Assembly (NCBI RefSeq): GCF_001723175.1
Contig: NC_064657.1
Location: forward strand, 806,001 to 870,000
From: Penicillium oxalicum
Taxonomy: Eukaryota > Ascomycota > Eurotiomycetes > Eurotiales > Aspergillaceae
Length of the DNA: 64,000 nt
Direction of reading: 5' to 3'
The notes under the pieces are model-generated. The model searched no databases and was not told the origin of the DNA. It was given only the letters and a program-made list of their open reading frames with translations. Each line of letters opens with the position of its first letter. Position 1 is the stretch's first letter. The position numbers and the translations under genes are program-made. This document shows, one piece after another, positions 1 through 11,010 of this stretch.

Positions 1-86
1 ATAAAGACTGTCCTGAATCCTCCGTCTAAACTATTAATAAAGTATATTAATAATAATCGATCCCGCAAGCTAGGTCCTAGTTAACC

Positions 87-541
87 TTTCTCGACGGTAA
101 GGCTCTCAGGCATCTCCTACTACCGAACATCCGCCGTTAAGTACATACAACCAAATCCCCTACTACAGTAGGTATTACTTATGTCGGTTAGCCGTAGGCT
201 ATTTCTGGCTTCCGCCCTAGATAGCTTTGCCTTAGATCCCCTAGGGCACGCCTAAGTATACCGAAACGTACGTGGTAGCGCTTAGGCCTTGCAATTACTC
301 GCGAGTCTTTAGCTCGCGAGTTCGAGTCAGAAAGTCCGGCTCGCGAGCCGTACGACGGTAATACACTAGTAATCGAGCCGATCGAACCGCGAGTTTTTCT
401 GACTCGCTATATATAATAATAAATTACCGGCTCGATTTTACAATACTATACGAGCGGGAAGACTCGCGAGTTCGAGCCAGAAGTACGAGCCGGCTCGCGA
501 GTCGAGTCCAAAAAGCCGGCTCGCCGCGAGTAATTGCAAGG
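87..541. mobile_element. MITE-like element, copy 1 (455 bp)
   Basis: The ends are perfect 17-bp inverted repeats: CCTTGCAATTACTCGCG at 87-103 and its reverse complement at 525-541. The inside is rich in short palindromes such as CTCGCGAG and GAGCCGGCTC. It has no open reading frame of note, so it would be non-autonomous. The sequence TAGCG(C)TTA occurs just outside both ends (276-284 and 546-553) but not flush with them, so no clean target-site duplication can be assigned. The transposase superfamily is unknown. Confidence 0.6.
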
Positions 542-1499
542 TCTAGTAGCGTTAATCCCTAGCGTCCGTAGAATAATTAGCTCACGGTCGCTACTCAAAC
601 AGCTGCGGCCCCCGCGCTTCTTTGAGGTCCGTAAAAAATAGGTAATTAGTACTAATTATAATTCTCTCTCACGATTTTATAGTAGGATTTAGGAGCTTAA
701 GGATCTTTCTAGATAGATCCGGCTAGCGTAAGTAGACTAGTTCTACTTTCGTTCGATCGGATTATTTAGTAGTAATAGTGAACCTATTTCCTAAGGCGAA
801 TTTTTAAAGATCCTCTTTCGCGGATTAGGCTAATTTATAGGACCGAAGGGGGGGAGGGGGGCGGGATCGAAAGCATAGTTAAACTAAAAAAGGAGGGAGG
901 GAGGCAGATAAGGGCTAGTTTAAATAGCTTTAATTTAGCTAGATAGGGGTAGGTCTAGATACCTTCTAATTTAGGGGCTTATTTAGGAGGGGCGGGATAG
1001 TAGGTTATATGATAGGTAGGGCTTCGTCTAGGGAGTAGTGCGTATCTACGATGAAAAGTGTAGTGGTAGCAGGGACGGTCCGTACGGTCTTTGCAGAAAT
1101 TCAGGCACCTAAGCCAATTTCAGGCCCTAGAGGGTGCCGCCACAAAATTTAGGGAATGCCAATAGTGCTACTCTATAAATATTGAATTTTTTAGCTATAA
1201 TTGAACCCTAAAGTCGTTCGCATTAGATAGGTGTAAGGTATAGAAATATATAATTAAAAATAGAAGGTAAGATAGCTAGTAATTATATAATTAGGACTGT
1301 CCGGATACTTTCGAACTGTGTTGTAGTACCAAGCTAGCTACGGAATAATAGTAATTCTATATGGAGTCGTTTAGAGAGGTTCACCCTATAGTAACCATAT
1401 TCCTCTCCTGCGCCTATATCTAGCTGATTCCCGAGCAAGGAAGTAGCTAAAGCTTTTCTATCAGTCATATCCGCTACTACTTTGATAAATTTGCTTCGG

Positions 1500-1672
1500 C
1501 CTTACAATTACTCGCGAGCCTTAGGACGGTCATACGCTAGTAATCAAGCCGATCGAGCCTCGAGCTCTTCCGGCTCGATTTTATAATACTGTATAAGCCG
1601 GAATACTCACGAGTCCTCCGTTCGCAAGTTCGAGCCAGAAGCGCGAGCCGGCTCGCCGCGAGTAATGCAAGG
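1500..1672. mobile_element. MITE-like element, copy 2 (173 bp, shortened)
   Basis: It has the same termini as the element at 87-541, in the same orientation. The left end is CCTTACAATTACTCGCGAG at 1500-1518, with one G-to-A change. The right end is CGCGAGTAATGCAAGG at 1657-1672, with one base missing. The inside shares blocks with copy 1, for example the stretches around GGCTCGATTTTA and GTTCGAGCCAGAAG, but about 280 bp are lacking. It looks like a deletion derivative. Confidence 0.6.
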
Positions 1673-1954
1673 CCTAATTCTGCTTCGATGCTTAATTCTG
1701 TGAATAGTAGGGACGAATGAGGTGGCCATAAGTGATGACTCATCTAGGGTTCTAGCTCGTCAGGAGCCCTTTTATATGTAGTCCATTATCTAAGTATTCA
1801 TTATATTATATATGTCATAAACAGTTGACGTGTACGTACTACTTACTGAATTGCAGATTTAACAAAAAAGAAATTCAAAAGAAAATCCGGATTTTAGAAC
1901 AGCCGATTAAACGTGTCCTTTACGACCTAATTTGGTTAGACGCGGCCGGAGTGA

Positions 1955-1964
1955 TATCGATAAG
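1955..1964. promoter_or_regulatory. TATCGATAAG, palindromic GATA-type site
   Basis: TATCGATAAG lies about 120 bp upstream of the RAMP4 start codon. It reads as two overlapping GATA motifs back to back. The same 10-mer occurs in the divergent promoter at 18503-18512. That a GATA factor binds it is inference only. Confidence 0.3.
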
Positions 1965-2083
1965 AGTGCTGCATCATCCGCTATCAGTACACGTCTCCCC
2001 CCGATCCTCGACTTCTGACCCCCTTCCACTTGGAGACGATCAATTCTACATTCATTTGAAAATCCTTCTTTCATACATTCATA

Positions 2084-2447
2084 ATGGTAAGCTCATGTAT
2101 TAAGAGCGCAAGCTGCCTCGTAAATTTTTGACTAAAACTTTCACAGGCTCAAACCCCGCAACAACGCCGTGCGAACGAAAAGTTCGCGAAGAGCGAGGCC
2201 GCCAAGCGCGGAAGAGGGCCAACCGTCGCGAAGCCCAGGCAGAGCAAATCGCCCATCTCCATGGGCTGGCTGGGTAAGTCGGAGAGGAATTATGGGTTTC
2301 ACAACTTGAACGTTTCCTTCTAACTCTTGTGATTTCCCAGTGCTGCTGGCTTTTGTCGTCTGCGGTGGTCTTATCCTCGAGCTGTTCAGAATCGTCCCTC
2401 AGATTTGGGATACCGTGGCCTCCATGCTTGCTCGAATCACCAGTTAG
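2084..2447 (+). CDS. ysy6: RAMP4/SERP1/Ysy6 family ER membrane protein
   Basis: Small tail-anchored protein of the ER, associated with the Sec61 translocon and with ER stress in yeast and animals. Exons are 2084-2086, 2147-2273 and 2341-2447, giving 78 residues. The start codon is an exon of its own: ATG is followed at once by GTAAGC. The protein begins MAQTPQQRRANEKFAKSEAA, the conserved RAMP4 N-terminus, followed by a basic linker (KPRQSKSPISMGW) and one hydrophobic segment near residues 42-57 (VLLAFVVCGGLILELF), then a short lumenal tail. The length fits the family (65-80 residues). It is convergent with the AP-3 delta gene. The family call is firm; the first-exon splice rests on the match to the family N-terminus. 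Confidence 0.9.
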
Positions 2448-2890
2448 ATGAGTGAAAGGGCGCCCTTCGTTCTCTCCATCCTCGCAGTCCTCACCACATT
2501 CTTGTAAACCCGCGCAGATGATCGACTCTGCACAGTATCGGGTCACCCTCTGCGCGACGTGCCCTCTCCTCACAATGGCCTGAATGTCGTCCCCGCCCCC
2601 TTCAGGCAACGAGCATCGATCATCGAGCAAGGGCATGAGCTTGAGCACTCATTTCATCACTTGAAATCATTTGGCTCAAAATGTACAATAATTCGCAAAC
2701 GAGCTGGTATCGTTTAAAGGATCCTGAGTGCAGCATATACGAGAACCACTACTTTCTGCTGCTCTGTTGGCATGGATTTCAGTGGACCAAACGTATCGTC
2801 GTTTCGTAGATTGTTCGTTTCTCTTGTAGATTGTACATGCCATCCCAGATTTCATCGCACAGCAAGGCTTGAGAAATGGTGGAGTACATG
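2448..2890. other. Convergent 3' intergenic region
   Basis: About 440 bp between the stop codons of ysy6 (plus) and the AP-3 delta gene (minus). It should hold both 3' untranslated regions. No other feature was seen. Confidence 0.6.
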
Positions 2891-5800
2891 TCACCTGGAC
2901 ATCCCCTCCATAGTCTTTTCACCTCCCATATCGATTCCGGTATCGGCCTGGGCTGCCTCTTCCTTCTTCTCCTTGGGTTTCCGAGCCTTCTTCTTCACAG
3001 GGGCCGGCTGGCTTTCATCGGTTGAAGTTACCTTTTTCTTGGTTTTCTTTTTCTTGACGAGCATCCCCTCGCTGGGTATCCCACCCACTTCGATTCGTTC
3101 CGAAGCCCGTTGCATGCGCAATCGCATTTGTTCGACCTCTCGCATCGCTTTCTTCATTTCGGCATCTCCCTCATCGCCCTCTGCCGTCGACATTCCTGCC
3201 TTGTCATCCCTCGTCAGAGAGAGGCTGCCGAGACCGCTGGAGTCCACTTGGAGGAGCGACCGCTTGGCGACAGGGGCGAGAAGTGCTGGTTCGGGAAGAT
3301 TTTCATGGACCAAAGGTTCATTGGTACCAAAGGTCTCGTCGGCTGCGACTTCCAACTTTTTTCGTCGGCTGCGATGCGCCCCGGCTGATTTTCGCTCGGA
3401 GCGGGGGTGCTGCAGAGGATCGAGTTTCAAGTCTACAATGGGAATGGAATCAACGTCCAATGAACTTGTGCCAGCAAGCGGAGACATCGACAAGTCCGAT
3501 CGTCCGCCCATCGAGGCAATGTAGAATGGATCATCCTTGTAGCGTTCTCTGCGCTCAAGTTTCCGCCTCTCTGCAGAAGCCGGAAGTTCTGTAGATCCTC
3601 GCAGATTGTTTTGGTAAGATGGGTCGGGGTACACATCGAGAGAAGAGATGGCTGCAGTGGCCCTGGCCGGAGCGGGTGTCAAATCGGGAACGTAATAAAA
3701 CTTCTGCAAAGCATCGCCCTGCTTTGCTTGCGAGGGCGCGTCATCGACGTGGTGGAATAGGTCCGATAGACTCTCATTAATTGGCTCGTCCAGAAGCAAA
3801 GTTTCGGGCAACACTACCTTCTTCTGAGCAGTGAGAGCGACCGGGTTGAGCTCCAGCCCCTCGAAAAGACTCGGAAGTACTGCGGCCAACAGTGATGGCA
3901 TTTCTTGGACATCGGATCGGAGCGCCTCGGCGCTCAATCGAAGGACTTCCAGGAACTCAATTGCTCGTTCCTGCACGTCAAGATCCGGATGAGCGGACAA
4001 GGCCTCCAGAAACTCCACAATCCGCGCTAGAAGAAGAGTCGTCTGGGTCTTCCATGAAGTCTCCTGATAAGCATCTCGATTTACTCGTATAAAGACCTTG
4101 GGAATTGCTTGTAGGAAAAGCTGGAGCGTTGTGGCGGGAAGCGTAGCATTGGCTACATCGACCATGGACTGCAAAGTCCGACTAGGAGAGGCCAATTCGC
4201 TGGCATATTCACCAACAACCCACGAAATGGGCCCCAGCACATCATCGCCGACATTGGAGCCGGGGGGGAAAAAGGTGGATCGATTGTCGATGAGCAAAAG
4301 TGACTCTGCCGCCCGAGTTGCCTCTAGTCGCACCCCTCTGACACGAACGGCAACATTTCGGATCTCACTCCCTATCCGGAAAGCGGTGCTGGCTTTGGCG
4401 TGTACATTCGCGTCGTGGCCCGAAGTCGTCTGGTACCAAGCATCCTCAACCTCGGATGGTGGTAAAAGTCGAACGAGTTGAACCAGGACGCTGACGTACC
4501 ACTCAAAATCCACAACCTCTGAGTAGTTGTTTTGAGAGCAGATATCCAGTATCCGATGCACCACCTCATTACGGTAATCGTTTGGCAGCGTGGCGGCAAC
4601 ATTCACGGCTGGAGGTGATCCTGTTGATTCTTCACCATCTCCGGCGCTAGGGAAGGCTGTGGACCCCGCCTCATCTTCTGCTGCAGCGAGCGGAGAAGCC
4701 AGCGTGGCTAAACGAAGCTGATCAAGAAGACGGTCCACCACCCCTTGCAGGGTCTCACTCGAGACCATACCGGCAGCAAGCTCCAGGGCTTGCAGTCGGA
4801 TAGAGATGTCGGGGTCATCCAGGCAGTCCATGATCACATCCTGCTGCACTTCAACCAGCGACGGATGGGTGGCGACAATTCGATTCAAAGCTAAAAGGGC
4901 GACGTATTTCACTTGAGGCGACAGTCAGTTTCAAATCATGCCAAGTAGTTAGAGAGAAGGCTGTATTACAGTTTGGATCGGAATCAAGGACAATCATCCC
5001 TCGGAGCTTGCCAACACAGAGACTGGCAACCTCATCTCTTTCCTGAAGGCTGTCTTCCCCGTCGAGAATGCCGCCTTGGATGATGCCATTGATACACTCA
5101 TATAGTAGAGACATGGCTGTCGTGGTTTGGATAATATTCACCAGTGGACGCAGCAATTTGCGGGTTAATCTCGGCTCCACAGGTGTCAATGTCGCAAACT
5201 GAACAACGTTAGCACCCTCTGAACGAATGCTTGTAAGGGGCGATCGTACCAGCTTGATGATCTTGATGGCCATCCAATTGTTACCACTATCAACAAGAAG
5301 TTCAAAGAACCTCGGTGCAAGTGGGAGAAAATCGGTGGGCCGGCGCCATCCCAGTTCGCAAACGACATTGATAGCCGCTGTCGTCACACTACTGTCTTCA
5401 TGTTCATCCATCAACCGTTCCTGAATCTTAGGCCATCCTAACCTGAGCGCTTCGGGGTACACCAACGCAAAGCGATAGAGGCACACGATCGACTTTTTTC
5501 GGACTGTGGGACTGGAGTGCGAGAGTCGAGAGAGAACGTCGGGCAGCAGCGACATGGCCAAGGATGGTGTGATGATATGCGGTAGGGAGACCAGCGGCAA
5601 TGATAATGCGGGGATATTAGGGGATACGATGTCCTAGATCTGAGGTTTAGCTTCTGTGCCACGGCTTACAAATTGCGGAATGACAACACGCAAGCGTATC
5701 AATGAGTGGAATCCAAGCAAAAATCACCTTTTTCAGCATGTTGGTTGCTAACATCAGCACTTCCGTGTCGGGACGGAAGCTCTGTACCGCACCGAGATAT

Positions 5801-6179
5801 CCCACTCGCTTTTGAAGGTATTTGGCAGACGACATCACCTCTAAGACGTGAAAAGAGGCCCAAGACATATCATAACCAAACATCTCGAGATATATGAGCT
5901 TCAGTAAAGCCGTAGCCTTCTTATCTTTGAATGGTCAGCAAGAAGTGGGTGGCTGCAATGAGAAAACCGAACGCTCACCCATATCCTGTGATTTGATCTC
6001 CGCTTTGCATTCGCGGAGGCAGCTTTGGACATATTCATCTTCCGCGCCTCTATGGCTCCGGAGGCCTTTGATCAGGTCGTACAAAGATTTCTCGAACCTG
6101 CTACATTTGTTAACACATGAGAGGCCAGTGGCCGTGGCGTTTTGCCCGGGAGGTCGCTCGTTTGGAATTCCACTGACAT
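2891..6179 (-). CDS. apl5: AP-3 adaptor complex subunit delta (Apl5)
   Basis: Large subunit of AP-3, which carries cargo from Golgi/endosome to the vacuole. Exons in transcript order are 6179-6178 (AT only), 6097-5979, 5924-5728, 5633-5250, 5198-4970 and 4911-2891; 983 residues with all phases closing. The protein begins MFEKSLYDLIKGLR and has the adaptin HEAT/ARM trunk to about residue 590 (motifs such as YLGAVQSFRPDTEVLMLATN, WMAIKIIKLFATLTP and LLYECINGIIQGG). An acidic/serine linker follows, then a lysine-rich tail (KKKKTKKK, KKKARKPKEKKEE). The start codon is split: AT ends exon 1 and the G opens exon 2, with donor GTCAGT and acceptor GTAGCAG. An alternative start was sought and not found, because the frame upstream of FEKSLYD has no other ATG. 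Confidence 0.88.
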
Positions 6180-6698
6180 GGTGTCTGGCGCTCTCCGGCT
6201 GGCTTGAGCGACTTTAATTTGAATATTCAAGCCGTAGCATGGATTTCAAGAAGCGCACGCTGCATGAAATGCCCGATCCAATCCATGTGCTCGTGTGTCT
6301 GACCTGCGATGAAAACGGAGAGCTCCCAGTTGGCCGTCACCTCCGATCCGACGTGGGGAGCTCCCGGAGAGTGGGTTGACTGGACCGATAAGGATCACGG
6401 GATCACGTATCGCAGCTAATCTCCGGGCCCCAGCTCTCGGAGTTACTCCACCATCGTGGATTGGTCCTTGAAGCGATCTGTGACCCTTGCGCAATCGCTA
6501 CTCCGCCGTGTAGATCCACGATATCGTCCAAGATTGTTGTGTGAGTCCACCGAGTCATGCATTTGAACTCTTATCAGGTCGCGGATCACGCAATCTACCC
6601 ACGAAAGCTCTCAGAGACCCCTTAAGGCATGATCACGCTGACCAGATATCACAATCCCAGTTCAAGCTCCCAAGCGAATTGTTCAAACACTTTCAGCA
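6180..6698. promoter_or_regulatory. Divergent promoter region, apl5 / emc2
   Basis: 519 bp lie between the two start codons, so both 5' leaders and promoters must be here. No TATA box or repeated element stands out. Confidence 0.5.
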
Positions 6699-7865
6699 AT
6701 GGGCGGCTCCGTGGACGCCCAAGTCAACGGGTCTGATGTGCTCGCTGCTCTGAAATTGGCGCAGCAGGCCCCCGCCATCCTCGGTCATGGCTCCGCACAG
6801 AGTGCCAACGCACCGACCAAAGTCTCGCGGGATACAGCGGAGGAGTATAGCCGACTGGAGCAACTCTTCCTGGCCTGCCTACAAACTGGGGATGACAAAG
6901 CTGCACAGGAATGTCTGAATCGCCTCAGTCACCGGTTCGGGCCGGCAAATGAGAGAGTGATGGGCCTTCGTGGTTTGTATCAAGAAGCGACCGCCACGGA
7001 CCAGGCTGCTTTGGAGAAGTGTCTGTCGGAATACGAGAAGATTCTGTCAGAAAACCCGGTCAATGTGGTCAGTCATCCATCTTCGATTCCGACTGTCAGT
7101 GCGAGATAGGAGTCTCAATGGTGATGTTGACTGACTCATTCTGTTCTCCTGCAATTAGCCTGTCATGAAACGCCGAATCGCTCTGCTCCGGTCCCTAGAG
7201 CGGCCCGCTGAGGCCACCGCTGCTCTCATTCAGCTCCTCGATGCTGTGCCTACCGATGCCGAGTCGTGGGTGGAGTTGGCCGATCTGTATCAATCTCAAG
7301 GCTTAGGGTCACAGGCCATCTTCAGTTTGGAGGAAGCTCTGTTGATCGCTCCAAATTCTTGGAATGTATGCCATTTGAAACGCTTCGACAAACCCTTGAT
7401 GCCCCGTACGTATCGCTGACACATATGTGATAGATCCATGCACGACTAGGTGAACTGCTCTACGTCTTTTCTTCGTCCTCTGAGAGTGACGCAGGCAGAC
7501 TTGCTGGCAAGTCAGTTCAACATTTCTGTCGTAGTATTGAACTTTGCGATGATTATCTACGAGGCTTCTACGGATTGGCCATGGTATGTTTCACCACCTT
7601 AAAGCCTCAATTCCCCCTTTAAATGCCGTCTGCTGATGCTGTTTAGGCCACCACTCGTGTGCTCGAAAACAAATACGCGCCCGAAAACTCGGCCGATCCC
7701 GCTGTCCCTTCCCAGCACACAATCAGACAACTCAGGGAGGTTGCTCTGCGGCGACTGGAGCATCTGGTTCAAACCCGGTCTGTGGACGATCAGCACTGGG
7801 CATCGAGTCGGGGAGAACTCATTGCCGCTAAAGAGCTGCTCAACCGCTACTCCGCAGCCAAATGA
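6699..7865 (+). CDS. emc2: ER membrane protein complex subunit 2 (EMC2)
   Basis: TPR scaffold subunit on the cytosolic face of the EMC, which inserts tail-anchored and multipass membrane proteins into the ER. Exons are 6699-7067, 7159-7365, 7434-7583 and 7647-7865, giving 314 residues; the family is usually about 290-300. After a low-complexity N-terminus, TPR-like helices run from about residue 40 to 270 (for example AAQECLNRLSHRFGPANERV, DAESWVELADLYQSQG, AIFSLEEALLIAPNSWN and SIELCDDYLRGFYGLAMAT). The last of these is typical of EMC2/Oca3. The first intron uses the weak donor GTCAGT, as does apl5 intron 1. It is divergent from apl5. The start at 6699 is the first ATG in frame. Confidence 0.88.
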
Positions 7866-10800
7866 AGAAAACCAATATCCTGATTGTTGTAAATTGCGAT
7901 TCGCTTGTCAGATACCCTAATTCAAAAGACTATCAAATTGCTTGTTCACATCCTACGGCTAGATGAGAATCTCACACTCTGTGGTACTTGCCCCAGATCT
8001 TCCGTAGTCGCCAGCAGGCACAATTATGGGGATGAGCGCTGAATCATGGCGACCAGCAAGGGCCGCAGCCAGTGTACCCAAGGGAAACTGGTGTAGCTGC
8101 TCTGGCTTGTATGCAGCGCAGGAGTCATGTGCGGTGCTTGGCATCTTCCCCCAGCAAAGAAAAGAGTCCCTTGTCTTTGTCCCGAGCTCGTGCCAATTCA
8201 GGCCAAGAATTTTGAACGCCGACTTGTGACTCACATGCTTGCATGCGGCGTCATTGTTCCTCGCACCTGGTGAACCTGCGTCAACAGCTCTGTCCGTTCC
8301 AGTCCTGAGCCGGATGTGGCAACTGGGGTCGAAGTCACCCCTTTCAGGAGTGAATTGAAGCCAGATCGTCCGGAACGCACACCGAATTGAGGCTGAAATT
8401 TTGGCTCAGCGCGGCTTGAGCACACTAGCGTACCTCTGTATGCCCAAGAGACCACGAGCAGGCTTGTCAGGTGCTTTTGTCTTTTTACTCAAAGTTCATT
8501 CGTACCCGATGCACGTGAGGTGGACTCGTCGGGCATATGCACCGGCACCTTCTGTGAGTCGCATCTCTGGATGTACGATGAAGGGAGCGCCATGACCCTG
8601 CATCTGGCGTCGTGTGCCGCTACATCTTTACATCTTTTGCTGCGTGTGTGGACTTTGACTTTCGATCGACTGTCGTGTAGGACTGTCCGAGGCAGGTGAT
8701 GAAGGCTCCGGGGCGCCCTGTCCGCGTCTGCGACGGCAAATCTTGATTTGCATCATCGCTGTCATCATCATTGTCATCACTCATATCGCGATCTATGTTT
8801 ATTCTCTTCGCCCTCAGACACAAGATCTGGACCCCTGTCAACTGCCCACCCATCACCACAACCGGATGTCAGGATAGGGTTAATGATTGGGCGCCATTGG
8901 GCAGCAGATCGACATGGATGTAGCCGATCCACGCTGCCGTCGACAGGATACACCGTACAACCTTGTCGATTCCGACCTTCACTCTGAGTAGTGAGTACTC
9001 GTCGACGTGAGACTTATTCTGCATGTTATATGGCATGTTCAGTTCGATCTATCTACGGTTGGCTGTACACGGTACACTGCTGACGGCGGCGCTTGCTTGG
9101 GGTCCAGACGTGCCATCGGGCGATGAAACTCCCTGGTGTTGACGTTGGGCGGCTCGTCTGGGGCTCATCGCCCACTTGTACTGTGCATGGAGCCATCGCC
9201 GAACACGATCGACAGCGGAATTCTGTTGGTGATGGTACATTCAGGCAAATCTCCAGCCGCCACCGTTCGAGCCAGCACTATAGTCGCTGCCAGGCACCGA
9301 GCATAGAAAAAGCCATTGACTGGAGCTTCTAGACTCCTCGCCCTCCTCAGCGCGTCCATCCAGCGCAAGCATACGGAGACTGGACCCAGGTCCAATCAAG
9401 GCCCCAGGGTGGGGGACTATGGTCCGGAAGCAATAATAAGGCAGGCTTGTTCGTGTATTGCTGAGTGCGAAGTCGAGCCATTCTTACAAGGAATTGAGTG
9501 CGCCAGGTCGCATCGGAATCCTATTTTCATATCTTCCCTCCGTGCTACCTAGTTCTTCACGTCTCTCTGCGTGATGGTCGGGTCTCAACCTCAACGCCCG
9601 AGTGATTATTACTGAGTCTATACCTCCTCACCAGTATCCCAGGGTCAGAACTACTCCCATGTAGCTGAGGAGAGGTACTCTTAGGCGCGCCTCTTGCACA
9701 CGCACTCGATCCCGAGGGTCACTGTGAGGGTGTTGTGGACCGGTCCTTATTGGCTCATTCTTCCTGGACGCGATCCTCTCGATGCTCACCCGTTTGGCGC
9801 TTTAGTTTGTATGCCCAATCCAGGCCCAACTGAAAGGTTTTGGGGGTGTATGTGATGGTGACCCGACAGGGTTGAAATCAGTTGCTTCTGTCCGACAAAA
9901 CTAAAAAAAAAGTGACACATCGGATCATCAGGCAGACACGTGAGGATTTCTTCCAAAGGCCTCCCCCCGCCCCCTCGACATTCGATCTTTGCTTTGATGG
10001 ACTCATCTCTTTCTCTTTCTCTCCGTCTCCCTTGGGTCTCTCTTTGATTGCTGCCATTCGACCGTGAGAGACGGGACAGAGAGAGAAAAAAAATCGAGAC
10101 AGAGACTGTGATCTTTCGATGTTTGCGCCCACTCAGGATTCGGTGATCACCAAGCGCAGCGACTACACAAACTCCAGACTGCCATCTTCCTCCAGAGGAC
10201 TGGAAAGGGAATTGCTCATATTAACTTCATCCCTGCGGTACACGGGCGGTAGTGGCACAGTCTATACTCTTTAGTCTGTACTCCCCCGTACGAGACATTC
10301 CTGGTCTGTGCCAAAAAAAAAAAAAAAAAAAAAAAAAAAAGGAAGATCTCGGAAACGATCAACCCACTCACATTGGTCCTGGGTCCTTGATCCATCTCGA
10401 TCTGTGCCAGCCTTGTCAGTCGTGCAAGGGGGTTCTCTCTCGTTCACCCACCCTCAAGCCTCAAGCCTCAATTGCGCGGGGCCAGTCAAATGCGAGGTTT
10501 CTTCTTATCCCCGCGTCCGCCAACCCTAATCCTTGCAAACACTGACGACAAGAGCACAAGAAAGAGCATCCAAGTGGAAGAAGAATCAGTGTCCGCGGCT
10601 GCTCAGCAGAGCGAGACAGTGCCCAACCCATCGACCGCCAGCGCTAGTCCTCGCACTTGCATTGGCACGAGCACTTGCAGCAGCAAGAGCAACAACACCA
10701 GCAACAATCCTATCGTGAGCCCCACCAAGAAAAGAGCATCTGCCATCGCCTGGATCGTTTCAGACGGTCCACCACCTGCAGCCTCACAGACGAATCTCGT

Positions 10801-11010
10801 CTTTCTTTCTCCACTACTTCTTCCTCCCCTCCTCTCATCCCTCTTCCACCCATCACCGCCACTCCTCTCGCCCATCCCAAATTCTCCCTCCTCGCTTGGT
10901 GCATGCGAGTCTCACGGAGAGGGGAAGAGGGTTAACTTTTTTTTTTCACTTCGGAACTGCATCCTCCTTTTCAATCTTTCCTCTAAATCGACAGGCTCTG
11001 CAATCCCTCT
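7866..11010. other. 3.1 kb region without a recognisable gene
   Basis: All open frames here are short, overlap on both strands and show no family resemblance. The right half (about 9850-11010) is pyrimidine-rich with homopolymer runs and probably holds the promoter and long 5' leader of the gene starting at 11011. A run of 28 A lies at 10313-10340. No tRNA-like cloverleaf was noticed. Confidence 0.5.
10313..10340. repeat. Poly-A run, 28 bases
   Basis: An uninterrupted run of 28 A. No retroelement body was recognised next to it, so it may be a simple microsatellite; its exact length is likely to be unreliable. Confidence 0.9.

Larger units (their letters stand above)
1..1900. repeat. AT-rich, RIP-like gene-free region
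   Basis: No coding potential is visible. The text is dominated by TA dinucleotides (ttaa, ctag, tataat, taataa), while CA and TG are scarce although CG remains common. That is the pattern expected when repeat-induced point mutation has turned CA/TG into TA in an old repeat. The segment encloses two copies of a small inverted-repeat element. The composition changes to ordinary gene-type sequence by about 1900. The original element is not recognisable. The dinucleotide judgement was made by eye. Confidence 0.6.
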
